Shown here: one piece after another, positions 1 through 5,822 of the stretch | Position numbering within the stretch: position 1 is the first letter of the stretch | Layout of the letters: each line of letters starts with the position of its first letter | NCBI GenBank assembly: GCA_016929365.1 | Contig: JAFGIZ010000225.1 | Location: 1 to 6,631 of the forward strand | Direction: 5' to 3' | Source of the DNA: Lentisphaerota bacterium | GTDB taxonomy: Bacteria; Verrucomicrobiota; Kiritimatiellia; UBA8416; JAFGIZ01 | Length of the DNA: 6,631 nucleotides | Translations under genes and position numbers: made by a program | Notes under the pieces: model-generated | What the model was told of the DNA's origin: nothing | What the model saw: the letters and a program-made list of their open reading frames with translations, nothing else | The model's database searches: none

Positions 1-821
1 ATGCTTTCCTGGCGCAGGCGGCTGTAGCGGCGGTTCAGGTCCCGCAGCAGATCGCCGGCGTTTTCGGAAGCGCGTGTCATGGCCTCCTGGCGAGCGGCGT
101 GTTCGGACGCGAGGGCGTTCAGGAACGCCGCATCGACGGCCTGGCGCACGTACTCGGGGAGGAGGCGTTGCAGCATGAGAGGGGCGGGGGGCTCGAAGAG
201 GGCGGCACGGAAGGCGCGCGACGGCGGGCCGTCGCCGGCGAGGGGCAGAACCCGCGCCGTGGTGACGATGCGGCGCAAGGCGGATTCGAAGCGGGTGAAT
301 ACCAGCACGACCTCGGCGCAGCGCTTGCGGGTGAACGCGTCCACGGCGCGGGCCGTGAGGCGGTCCAGGGTTTCGGCCCGGGCGGCGCGCGAGGGTTGCG
401 GGTAAACGGTTTCCACGCGAAACGCGGCGCGGGCGAGCCGGCGGGCCGCGATGCGGCCGACAGCCAGGACGGAACAGGGCGCGCGCGCGCCCAGATGTTC
501 CCGGCGGAAACGCAGGACGGCATCCAGCAGGGCGCGGTTGTACCCCCCGCAGAGCCCGCGGTCGGAACCGAAGACGAGCAGGAGCACGGCCCCGCCGGGA
601 AGCGGGCCGGGCGCCAGGAAGGGATGTGCGACGTCGTCGCCCGCGGCGGCGAGGACGCGCACGAGTTCCGTCAGGCGTTCGGTATAGCGGCGGCTGTACT
701 CCATGGCGCGGCGGTCGTGGACCAGGCGCGCCGACGAGACGCGTTGCATGGCGCTGGTGACCTGCCGGATGCGGCGCGTGGCGCGCATCCGGCGTTGGAC
801 CTCTCGTAAGCGGACGCTCAT
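1..821 (-). CDS. atpG: F-type ATP synthase gamma subunit, 3' end cut by the window edge
   Basis: Central rotor shaft subunit of F1, which couples ring rotation to conformational change in the alpha3-beta3 head at the cytoplasmic face of the inner membrane. Translation from the ATG at 819-821 gives 273 residues with no stop before the window edge. The N-terminal helix (residues 1-33, beginning MSVRLREVQRRMR and including VTSAMQRVSSARL) fits the gamma N-terminal coiled coil. FGSDRGLCGGYN at about residues 84-95 is the family's most conserved central motif. ASEHAARQEAM near residue 240 and YSRLRQES at the edge match the C-terminal helix of the family. Gamma subunits are usually about 285-290 residues, so only some 10-20 residues should be missing. 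The start codon overlaps the atpA stop in an ATGA, which suggests translational coupling. What follows (atpD and atpC are expected) is outside the window. Confidence 0.95.
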   Translation of the reverse strand, partial: MSVRLREVQRRMRATRRIRQVTSAMQRVSSARLVHDRRAMEYSRRYTERLTELVRVLAAAGDDVAHPFLAPGPLPGGAVLLLVFGSDRGLCGGYNRALLDAVLRFRREHLGARAPCSVLAVGRIAARRLARAAFRVETVYPQPSRAARAETLDRLTARAVDAFTRKRCAEVVLVFTRFESALRRIVTTARVLPLAGDGPPSRAFRAALFEPPAPLMLQRLLPEYVRQAVDAAFLNALASEHAARQEAMTRASENAGDLLRDLNRRYSRLRQES

Positions 822-2431
822 GTGGAAGACTGGATCATGGTGGCGGGGAGCCGGGTCTCCTGTTCGTCGGCCGCGGGCACCACGCGCGCGGCGCTGAGTG
901 CCGCGGGGGCCTCCGTGGTAACAAATATCTGTTCGAAGCGGCGCAGGGAATCGGCGAGGCGCGCCTGGAGCGCGGGGGTCAGTTCGGGAGTTTCGGCCAG
1001 TGTGCGTTCGATATCGGGAAACGCGTTCTCGAGGAGTTCGAGCCACTCTTTCTGAAAGCGCGCGATGTCGCAGAGGGGCACGGCATCGAGGTGTCCGTTC
1101 ACCGCGGCCCAGAGCACGCAGATCTGACGGGTGACGGGCATGGGCGCGTGTTGCGGCTGCTTGAGCACTTCGGCGAGCCGCTCGCCGCGATGCAGCTGGC
1201 GCACGGTGGCGGGGTCGAGATCGGAGGTCAACTGCGCGAAGGACGCGACTTCGCGGTATTGGGCGAGGTCGATCCGCAGGGGGGCGGCCACGGCTTTCAT
1301 CGCCGGGAGCTGGGCCTTGCCGCCGACCCGGGATACACTGAGCCCGACATTGATGGCGGGCCGGAAACCCTGATGGAAGAGGTCGCTCTGGAGGTAGATC
1401 TGGCCGTCGGTGATGGAGATCAGGTTGGTCGGAATATAGGCGGAATAATCGCCCTGCTGGGTTTCCACGATGGGCAGGGCGGTGAGCGAGCCGCCGCCCC
1501 TGTCGCGGCTCAACCTGGCGGCGCGTTCCAGCAGGCGGCTGTGGAGGTAGAAAATGTCGCCGGGGTAGGCCTCGCGCCCCGGCGGGCGCCGCAGGATGAG
1601 CGAAATCTCGCGGTAGGCCACGGCGTGTTTGGACAGGTCGTCGTACACGATCAGCGCATCCTGGCCCAGGTCGCGGAAGTATTCCGCCATGGTACATCCG
1701 GCAAAGGGCGCGATATACTGCAGCGGCGCCGGATCGCTGGCCGTCGCCACGACCACGATGCAGCGATCCAGAACGCCGCGTGCCCGGAGCAGGTCGACGA
1801 CGCCGGCCACGGTGGACATTTTCTGTCCGATCGCGACATAGATACAGCGGACGTCGCCTCCCTTCTGGTTGAGGATGGTGTCGACCGCAAGGGTCGTCTT
1901 GCCGGTCTGGCGGTCGCCGATAATCAATTCGCGCTGACCCCGGCCGATGGCGGTCATGGCGTCGATGCTCTTCATGCCGGTTTGCAGCGGGACGTTGACC
2001 GGTTCGCGCTCGACGATGCCCGGGCCGTCCATTTCGACGTGCCGCACGGCGGCGGCGCGGATGCGGCCTTTCCCGTCCACCGGTTTGCCAAGCGGCGTGA
2101 CGACGCGGCCGAGGAGTGCCTCGCCGACGGGCACTTCGAGGACGCGGGTGGTTCGCTTGACGATATCGCCCTGTTCGATGCCGCTGTAATCGTCGAGGAC
2201 GATAACCCCCACCTCGTCGCGCTCGAGATTGAGGGCCATGCCGTGCACGTTGTCCGGGAATACAAGCATTTCTTCGGCCATCACGCCCGGCAGGCCGTCG
2301 ACGCGCGCGATGCCGTCTCCCGATTCCAGCACGCGGCCGGTTTCCTCCGGCCCGAGGTTGAAGCTGTATTGGCGCGCAGCTTCGTCGAGCGCGGCGGCGA
2401 CGGCGGCGCTGTCGAGACGGATCGCGGACAT
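818..2431 (-). CDS. atpA: F-type ATP synthase alpha subunit
   Basis: Non-catalytic nucleotide-binding subunit of the F1 alpha3-beta3 hexamer. From the ATG at 2429-2431 it has 537 residues. Visible features: beta-barrel domain from about residue 28 to 100 (ALNLERDEVG, LEVPVG), Walker A GDRQTGKT at 172-179, Walker B region ALIVYDDLSKHA at 259-270, and the family signature PAINVGLSVS at 358-367 followed by the arginine finger R368 (SVSRVGGKAQ). All key residues are present. The ATG start gives an N-terminus like that of E. coli AtpA. An in-frame TTG at 2473 would add 14 residues without family resemblance. The protein is longer than the usual 500-515 residues because of a tail of about 25-30 residues after FEQIFVTTEA that is rich in Ala, Val, Thr and Glu. 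It overlaps atpG by 4 bp. Upstream is a lipoprotein gene, and the usual atpH is missing. Confidence 0.97.
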   Translation of the reverse strand: MSAIRLDSAAVAAALDEAARQYSFNLGPEETGRVLESGDGIARVDGLPGVMAEEMLVFPDNVHGMALNLERDEVGVIVLDDYSGIEQGDIVKRTTRVLEVPVGEALLGRVVTPLGKPVDGKGRIRAAAVRHVEMDGPGIVEREPVNVPLQTGMKSIDAMTAIGRGQRELIIGDRQTGKTTLAVDTILNQKGGDVRCIYVAIGQKMSTVAGVVDLLRARGVLDRCIVVVATASDPAPLQYIAPFAGCTMAEYFRDLGQDALIVYDDLSKHAVAYREISLILRRPPGREAYPGDIFYLHSRLLERAARLSRDRGGGSLTALPIVETQQGDYSAYIPTNLISITDGQIYLQSDLFHQGFRPAINVGLSVSRVGGKAQLPAMKAVAAPLRIDLAQYREVASFAQLTSDLDPATVRQLHRGERLAEVLKQPQHAPMPVTRQICVLWAAVNGHLDAVPLCDIARFQKEWLELLENAFPDIERTLAETPELTPALQARLADSLRRFEQIFVTTEAPAALSAARVVPAADEQETRLPATMIQSST

Positions 2432-2438
2432 GGCGGGG

Positions 2439-2467
2439 ACAGTAGGCGCGTGCGCTGCGGAATTCAA
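2439..2467 (-). promoter_or_regulatory. Weak candidate promoter just upstream of atpA
   Basis: Read on the minus strand, TTGAAT (2462-2467) and TACTGT (2439-2444) are separated by 17 bp, and only 7 bp lie between the -10-like box and the atpA ATG at 2431. If real, transcription would begin at or next to the start codon and atpA would be leaderless, which would fit the absence of a Shine-Dalgarno sequence there. The -10 match is only 3 of 6, so this may be chance. AtpA could equally be transcribed only from the lpoB promoter. Confidence 0.22.
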
Positions 2468-2490
2468 GGCCAAAGGGGGCGCGCCCGCTT

Positions 2491-3699
2491 TCAGTAGACG
2501 CGGTAGAAGGAGAAAAAGATGCGCCGCCGCCGCACGAGGGGAGCCGTCACGGTATGGCGGGACAGGACGGCGCCCCCGGGTGTTCTGACGACGAGTTCAT
2601 AGGCCGTCAGGTCGGCGGGGCAGGGGACGCGCGCGGCCTGCAGCCAGCGGGGAAGCGTTTCCCAATGGCGGGTATCGGGTTGTTCGGCGGCGAAGAGCGC
2701 CAGGCGGAGCAGTTCGCCGAGGAATTCGTTTTCCTCTTCCAGGGATTCGGCGGCCAGCTCTTTCAGGGCCAGGCGGCCGGCGGTCTTGGCGGCCTTGAGC
2801 GCGGTGAGGCGCGCCTCGGTGGCGGCCATGAGCCGGGCGACCGACGCCAGCGCGTAGGTGCGGCCGGCGGGGATCCCGTTAATCACAATCTCCGCGTAGG
2901 GTGCGGCGGCGAGCGCGGGCAGGGTGTCCGGCGGCGCCGCATAACGCGGCGCCCGGCCGAGCGCGAAGAAGAGCAGCAGCGTGGGGCCGGGAGCGGGTTG
3001 GCCGGCCGGGTCCGAAGCGGGCGCCATGCGTCCGGACGCGGGGTCGACGCGGAGATGGGGCAGCAGGCGGTCGGCGGCGCGGTACTGGAAGGCGGCGCCT
3101 TCATGGTCGCCGATCAGTTCGAAGCAGGCGGCGGCGAGGGTCCGGCTGTAGGGGTCGTCGGGGAAACCGCGGACGTGTTCCAGGCGGGCCACGATGTTGC
3201 GCGCTTCGACCGCCGCGTCGTCCCAAAGTCCGAGCGCGGCGTAGCTCTTGGCGGCGAACGCGTGGATGAGGGTGCGCTCGTAAGGAAGGCCGCGAAAGGC
3301 CTGGACGCGGTCGTTGACGATCCAGCTCGCACCGCCGCGCGAGACGCTGTAATAGTCAAGGGCGCGCGCGAGGTCGACCGCCGCCTGCCAGTCCTCGATG
3401 GAGGCTGTGTACTGGCGGCGCTGTTGCTGAATCATGCCCCGTTCCATGAGCATGAGGACCCGGTCGGTCTCGCCGGGGGGAAGGGGCGTGAGATTGGCCG
3501 CGGCGCGGTCCAATTTGTGGAGGTAGAAATTTTCGCGGGCGGCGTTCAGGCCGGGGGTGGCGCAGCCGATGGAGAGGGCCAGGAGCATGAGGGCGCACAC
3601 GAGCCGGGAGGCGCAAACGCCGTGCGCCGCGCAACCGGGGCCCAACACCCGGGGCGGGGTCGGCGCGGCCTGGCGGCGCCTGGGGCCCGGGGCGTTCAC
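2491..3699 (-). CDS. COG3014-type lipoprotein with TPR-like helices, partner of LpoB
   Basis: Predicted 402-residue lipoprotein of unknown biochemical role, recognised as COG3014-like from the segments RVLMLMERGMIQQQRRQY (80-97), RGLPYERTLIHAFAAKSYAALG (split over 136-157) and YSRTLAAACFELIGDHEGAA (184-203). These have the spacing of tetratricopeptide-like helical hairpins. A hydrophobic stretch at 33-45 ends in LSIGC, so acylation of C46 is predicted. The C-terminal half holds a long Ala/Leu/Glu-rich helical region (about 286-345) and a beta-like end (FFSFYRVY). The start is a GTG at 3697-3699 that overlaps the lpoB TGA in a GTGA, which implies translational coupling. That start gives an unusually long, Pro/Arg-rich N-terminus of about 32 residues before the hydrophobic core. 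From memory of similar neighbourhoods, COG3014 genes often sit next to LpoB-like genes, so a shared role at the outer membrane or in peptidoglycan synthesis is an inference. Confidence 0.85.
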   Translation of the reverse strand: MNAPGPRRRQAAPTPPRVLGPGCAAHGVCASRLVCALMLLALSIGCATPGLNAARENFYLHKLDRAAANLTPLPPGETDRVLMLMERGMIQQQRRQYTASIEDWQAAVDLARALDYYSVSRGGASWIVNDRVQAFRGLPYERTLIHAFAAKSYAALGLWDDAAVEARNIVARLEHVRGFPDDPYSRTLAAACFELIGDHEGAAFQYRAADRLLPHLRVDPASGRMAPASDPAGQPAPGPTLLLFFALGRAPRYAAPPDTLPALAAAPYAEIVINGIPAGRTYALASVARLMAATEARLTALKAAKTAGRLALKELAAESLEEENEFLGELLRLALFAAEQPDTRHWETLPRWLQAARVPCPADLTAYELVVRTPGGAVLSRHTVTAPLVRRRRIFFSFYRVY

Positions 3700-4298
3700 C
3701 AGCCGATCAGCGGCTTGCTGGCGCGGCGGAGGCGGTCGCGCTGTTTCCGCACGGCGACGAGCCCGGTCTCGAGGTCGGTAATTTCGAGGGTAAGCTGGTA
3801 ATAGACGTCCTGCTGTTCGGCAACGCGGACCTGGCGACCGGACGTCTTCTCAATTTCGACCAGCGACCCCGTGATCATGTAGTCGGCTCCGAGTTGGCGG
3901 CCGATGGCGGCGCGTGTTTCGGGCGTGCAGTTGGCGAGCTGGTAGCCCTGTTCTTCCATAAGATCGTCGCGCCGGGCCGTATTGACAAGCTGAACGGTGC
4001 CGGACTCGAGGAGTTTCGTGGTGATCGTATCGGAAAGCGCTTTCATGTCGATATGCGATTTCGTCCGGTTCTGGATGCCCATAGGAACCAGAATCGGCTT
4101 ATCCCCGGACGGCGGCGGGAAGGGGTGGGCCAGCACCGCCTCGGCCATGAGGCTGCCCAGGGAGAGCAGGTCCTGCTGGTCGTAGCGGGCGCTGAGCGGC
4201 TCGGAGGTGGCGGGATCGCGTTCCTCGACCGACATGCGGAAGGCCGAGCAGCCGGCTCCGAGGAGCACGGCGAAGAGGAGCAGTAAACGTGTGTGCAT
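3696..4298 (-). CDS. lpoB: LpoB-family lipoprotein (penicillin-binding protein activator)
   Basis: Predicted outer-membrane lipoprotein of the LpoB/COG3417 family. In E. coli LpoB reaches from the outer membrane to activate the peptidoglycan synthase PBP1b. The 200-residue product has a short signal peptide (MHTRLLLLFAVL) and a lipobox LGAGC with acyl-Cys C17. Family hallmarks follow: KPILVPMGIQNRTKSHIDMK (67-86), DTITTKLLESGTVQLVN (90-106), the helix after DDLMEEQGYQ, RQLGADYMITGSL (134-146), DVYYQLTLEITDLETG (164-179) and a terminal KPLIGW. The linker after C17 is short, about 25-30 residues. The ATG at 4296-4298 has only a weak Shine-Dalgarno (AGG about 8 nt upstream). It is first in the minus-strand operon, behind the promoter at 4381-4410, and overlaps the next gene by 4 bp. 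Whether it activates a PBP in this organism cannot be read from the sequence. Confidence 0.88.
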   Translation of the reverse strand: MHTRLLLLFAVLLGAGCSAFRMSVEERDPATSEPLSARYDQQDLLSLGSLMAEAVLAHPFPPPSGDKPILVPMGIQNRTKSHIDMKALSDTITTKLLESGTVQLVNTARRDDLMEEQGYQLANCTPETRAAIGRQLGADYMITGSLVEIEKTSGRQVRVAEQQDVYYQLTLEITDLETGLVAVRKQRDRLRRASKPLIGW

Positions 4299-4380
4299 GG
4301 TATTGCCTAGTGGGGTTGGTGTATGTTAGATGTGACTTGTTTCTGGGTTCCAGGTTTCGGGCGGGTAATCATGAAGCCGA

Positions 4381-4410
4381 AGTATACAGGGTGGAGCAGG
4401 GGGTTGGCAA
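4381..4410 (-). promoter_or_regulatory. Sigma70-type promoter of the lpoB-COG3014 operon
   Basis: On the minus strand a -35 box TTGCCA (4405-4410) and a -10 box TATACT (4381-4386) are separated by 18 bp. Each matches the sigma70 consensus at 5 of 6 positions. Transcription should start near 4374, leaving an mRNA leader of about 75 nt before the lpoB ATG. It lies in the 128-bp region between the divergent genes lpoB and gatC, and its -35 box is about 17 bp from the gatC start. Confidence 0.65.
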
Positions 4411-4412
4411 CC

Positions 4413-4419
4413 GGGAAGG
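4413..4419 (+). promoter_or_regulatory. Ribosome binding site fixing the gatC start
   Basis: The purine run GGGAAGG lies 7 nt before the ATG at 4427. It supports that ATG over the longer in-frame extension to a GTG at 4289, whose extra residues do not resemble GatC. I could not find a convincing plus-strand promoter for gatC in 4299-4412. The best pair (TTGCCT at 4303-4308 and TTAGAT at 4326-4331, 17 bp apart) is weak. Confidence 0.65.
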
Positions 4420-4426
4420 TAGCGGG

Positions 4427-4726
4427 ATGACGGGCCGGGTCCGGACGGAGCAGATTGACGTGCGGTACGTGGCACGGCTGGCGCGGCTGAATCTGACGGA
4501 GGCGGAATGCGCGCGGTTTCAGGCGCAGCTCGACCAGGTTGTGAACTACGTGCGCAAGATCCGGGAGCCGGACACGGCGGGCATCGAGCCCACGTCGCAC
4601 GCGCACCCGCTCGAGAACGTGTTCCGGGAAGACGCGGTTGAGCCGGGCCTGGACCGGGAGACCGTTCTGGCCAATGCGCCGCGCACGCGAGACGGCCTCT
4701 TTATTGTGCCCCGGATCGTGGAGTGA
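4427..4726 (+). CDS. gatC: Glu-tRNA(Gln)/Asp-tRNA(Asn) amidotransferase subunit C
   Basis: Small subunit that wraps around GatA and stabilises the GatCAB complex. GatCAB converts Glu-tRNA(Gln) to Gln-tRNA(Gln) (and Asp-tRNA(Asn) to Asn-tRNA(Asn) in some species) in the cytoplasm. The product is 99 residues, a normal family length. Family hallmarks: VRYVARLARLNLTEAEC near residues 11-27, QLDQVVNYVRKIREPDTAGI in the next helix and linker, the belt motif EPTSHAHPLENVFREDAVEPGL, and the end ANAPRTRDGLFIVPRIVE. The start is supported by a Shine-Dalgarno 7 nt upstream. The gene is not followed by gatA or gatB as in the common gatCAB operon; the next gene, 88 bp on, is ispE. The tRNA-Gln gene one gene further on encodes a likely substrate of the enzyme this subunit belongs to. 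Confidence 0.95.
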   Translation: MTGRVRTEQIDVRYVARLARLNLTEAECARFQAQLDQVVNYVRKIREPDTAGIEPTSHAHPLENVFREDAVEPGLDRETVLANAPRTRDGLFIVPRIVE

Positions 4727-4776
4727 GGGGAAGCCGGAGCCGGCGGCGGGTGGCGCGCGCCGGGGCCGCGGGGTTC

Positions 4777-4803
4777 TTGACTTCACGGTGGGGGTGTGAT
4801 ACT
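4777..4803 (+). promoter_or_regulatory. Candidate promoter giving a near-leaderless ispE transcript
   Basis: TTGACT (4777-4782) and GATACT (4798-4803) are separated by a short 15-bp spacer. The -10 box is preceded by TGT, as in an extended -10 promoter. Initiation would fall near 4810, only about 5 nt before the ispE ATG. No Shine-Dalgarno lies at the normal distance from that ATG, which fits leaderless translation. The short spacer lowers confidence, and read-through from gatC is possible. Confidence 0.4.
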
Positions 4804-4814
4804 CCGCCGCGGTT

Positions 4815-5765
4815 ATGTCTGGAGGGGTAAAGGCGAGGGCGGCGCTGGCGGTGCGTGCGCCGGCGAAGATCAACCTGTTTCTGGAAGTGGTCGGCCGGCG
4901 CGGGGACGGGTATCACGACATCCGCAGCGTGGTCGTTCCGATTTCCATTTGCGATGTGCTCCGGCTCGAGGCGCGGGAGGAGGGGATCGATACGGAGACG
5001 GCGTGGAACGGGTCGCTGCGGGATGGGGACCCGTGTGCGGTGGATCCCGAGCGTAACCTGGTAACACGGGCGGCGCGCGTGCTGCAGGCCGCGACGGGGT
5101 ATCCGCGCGGGGCGCGCCTGGTCCTGGAGAAACACATTCCCGCGGGCGGGGGGCTGGGCGGCGGGAGCAGCGACGCGGCGGCGGCGCTGGTCGGGCTGAA
5201 CGCGTTATGGGGCACCGGGTTGTCGCGGGAGCGGCTGATGGAACTGGGGGCGTCGATCGGCTGCGATGTGCCGGCGCTGGTGCATGGCGGCGCCGTGCAG
5301 GTTGCGGGGCGGGGCGAGCAGGTTGCGGGTGTGGGGTTTTCGGCGGCGGGGTTCAGCCTGGTGGTGGTTAACCCGGGATTCCCCGTATCGACGCGCGATG
5401 TGTACGCGCGTTACACGCCGCCCTTGACTTCGGGCCGGCCAGACCTTAAGAAGGTGCTTTCCGCGCTGGAAGCGGGGGAGGTGCCGGCGGACACGTGGCT
5501 GTTTAACGGCCTGCAGGAGACGGTATTCCGGAAGTTTCCCCTGATCGCCATGACGGCCGAGGCGTTGCGGCAGTCCGGGGCGACGGGGGTTTTGCTGTGC
5601 GGAAGCGGCGCGTCGGTCTTCGGGGGGGCGCGGGACGAGGCGGATGCCCGGGCGATCGCGCAGCGCGTGCACGCCGAGTTGGGTGATCCGGTGTGGATTC
5701 GGACGGCGCGGGCATTGCCCGATGGTGTAATGGTAGCACACGGCCCTTTGGAGGCCAGAGTCTAG
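4815..5765 (+). CDS. ispE: 4-diphosphocytidyl-2-C-methyl-D-erythritol kinase, C-terminus overlapping tRNA-Gln
   Basis: GHMP-family kinase that phosphorylates the 2-hydroxyl of CDP-methylerythritol with ATP, a step of the cytoplasmic MEP (non-mevalonate) pathway to isopentenyl diphosphate. The 316-residue product has the N-terminal motif APAKINLFLEV with catalytic Lys18, the glycine-rich ATP loop PAGGGLGGGSSDAA (109-122), GCDVPALVHGGA with the catalytic Asp151 (VPA where VPF is usual), and motif 3 LLCGSGASVFG (260-270). Family resemblance continues to about DPVWIRTARA (291-300). E. coli IspE is 283 residues; here there are roughly 8 extra N-terminal residues and a 16-residue tail. That tail (residues 301-316, starting LPDGVMV) is read from tRNA-Gln sequence, and the stop is a TAG in the tRNA T-stem at 5763-5765. 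No stop codon occurs in any of the three forward frames between the conserved end and the tRNA. The ATG has no Shine-Dalgarno, so the start is set by similarity; GTG at codon 13 is an unlikely alternative. Confidence 0.95.
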   Translation: MSGGVKARAALAVRAPAKINLFLEVVGRRGDGYHDIRSVVVPISICDVLRLEAREEGIDTETAWNGSLRDGDPCAVDPERNLVTRAARVLQAATGYPRGARLVLEKHIPAGGGLGGGSSDAAAALVGLNALWGTGLSRERLMELGASIGCDVPALVHGGAVQVAGRGEQVAGVGFSAAGFSLVVVNPGFPVSTRDVYARYTPPLTSGRPDLKKVLSALEAGEVPADTWLFNGLQETVFRKFPLIAMTAEALRQSGATGVLLCGSGASVFGGARDEADARAIAQRVHAELGDPVWIRTARALPDGVMVAHGPLEARV

Positions 5766-5789
5766 GTTCGAATCCTAGTCGGGCAGCCA
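5716..5789 (+). tRNA. tRNA-Gln, anticodon UUG, CCA encoded
   Basis: A complete cloverleaf can be folded by hand. The acceptor stem TGCCCGA/TCGGGCA (5716-5722 with 5779-5785) is fully paired. The D arm is GTGT-AATGGTA-GCAC (5725-5739). The anticodon stem 5741-5745/5753-5757 has loop CTTTGGA with anticodon TTG at 5748-5750, giving UUG, which reads Gln codons CAA and CAG. A 4-nt variable region is followed by the T arm CTAGG-TTCGAAT-CCTAG (5762-5778), discriminator G and an encoded CCA (5787-5789). The U1-A72 pair is an identity element known to be used by bacterial GatCAB amidotransferase. The outermost anticodon-stem pair (C27-A43) is a mismatch. The first 50 nt overlap the end of ispE, with the ispE stop at tRNA positions 50-52. 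I see no independent promoter just upstream, so the tRNA is probably processed from a longer ispE transcript. Confidence 0.95.
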
Positions 5790-5822
5790 GGGGCGCGGCG
5801 TGCGATGAAGGCGCGATCCGTG

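Noticed and set aside
99..809. 236-codon open frame on the plus strand opposite atpG
   Set aside because: The minus strand carries clear gamma-subunit motifs from start to window edge; this frame is its GC-driven shadow.
2431..2473. TTG start that would extend AtpA by 14 residues
   Set aside because: The extra residues do not resemble alpha subunits, there is no Shine-Dalgarno before the TTG, and the ATG at 2431 gives the usual N-terminal length.
2477..2486. Perfect palindrome GGGCGCGCCC just after the COG3014 stop
   Set aside because: It has no loop and no following T run, so it is neither a terminator nor a convincing operator; likely chance in GC-rich sequence.
1091..2497. 468-codon open frame on the plus strand opposite atpA
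   Set aside because: It is the antisense shadow of the well-conserved atpA. Its product is rich in Gly, His, Asp and Val as expected for reverse reading of GC-rich codons, and it has no recognisable domain.
2554..3801. 415-codon open frame on the plus strand opposite the COG3014 gene
   Set aside because: Antisense shadow. The product is Gly/Arg/Glu-rich with no recognisable motif, while the minus strand encodes a lipobox and family motifs.
4289..4426. N-terminal extension of gatC to a GTG at 4289
   Set aside because: It would run across the promoter region and lpoB start. The extra 46 residues are unlike GatC, and the ATG at 4427 has a good ribosome binding site.
4740..4763. Inverted repeat CCGGCG/CGCCGG after gatC as a terminator
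   Set aside because: Only 6 bp of stem with a 12-nt loop and no T run; such repeats arise easily at this GC content.
4307..4873. 188-codon minus-strand frame opposite gatC
   Set aside because: It covers the divergent promoter region and the antisense of gatC, and shows no family features.
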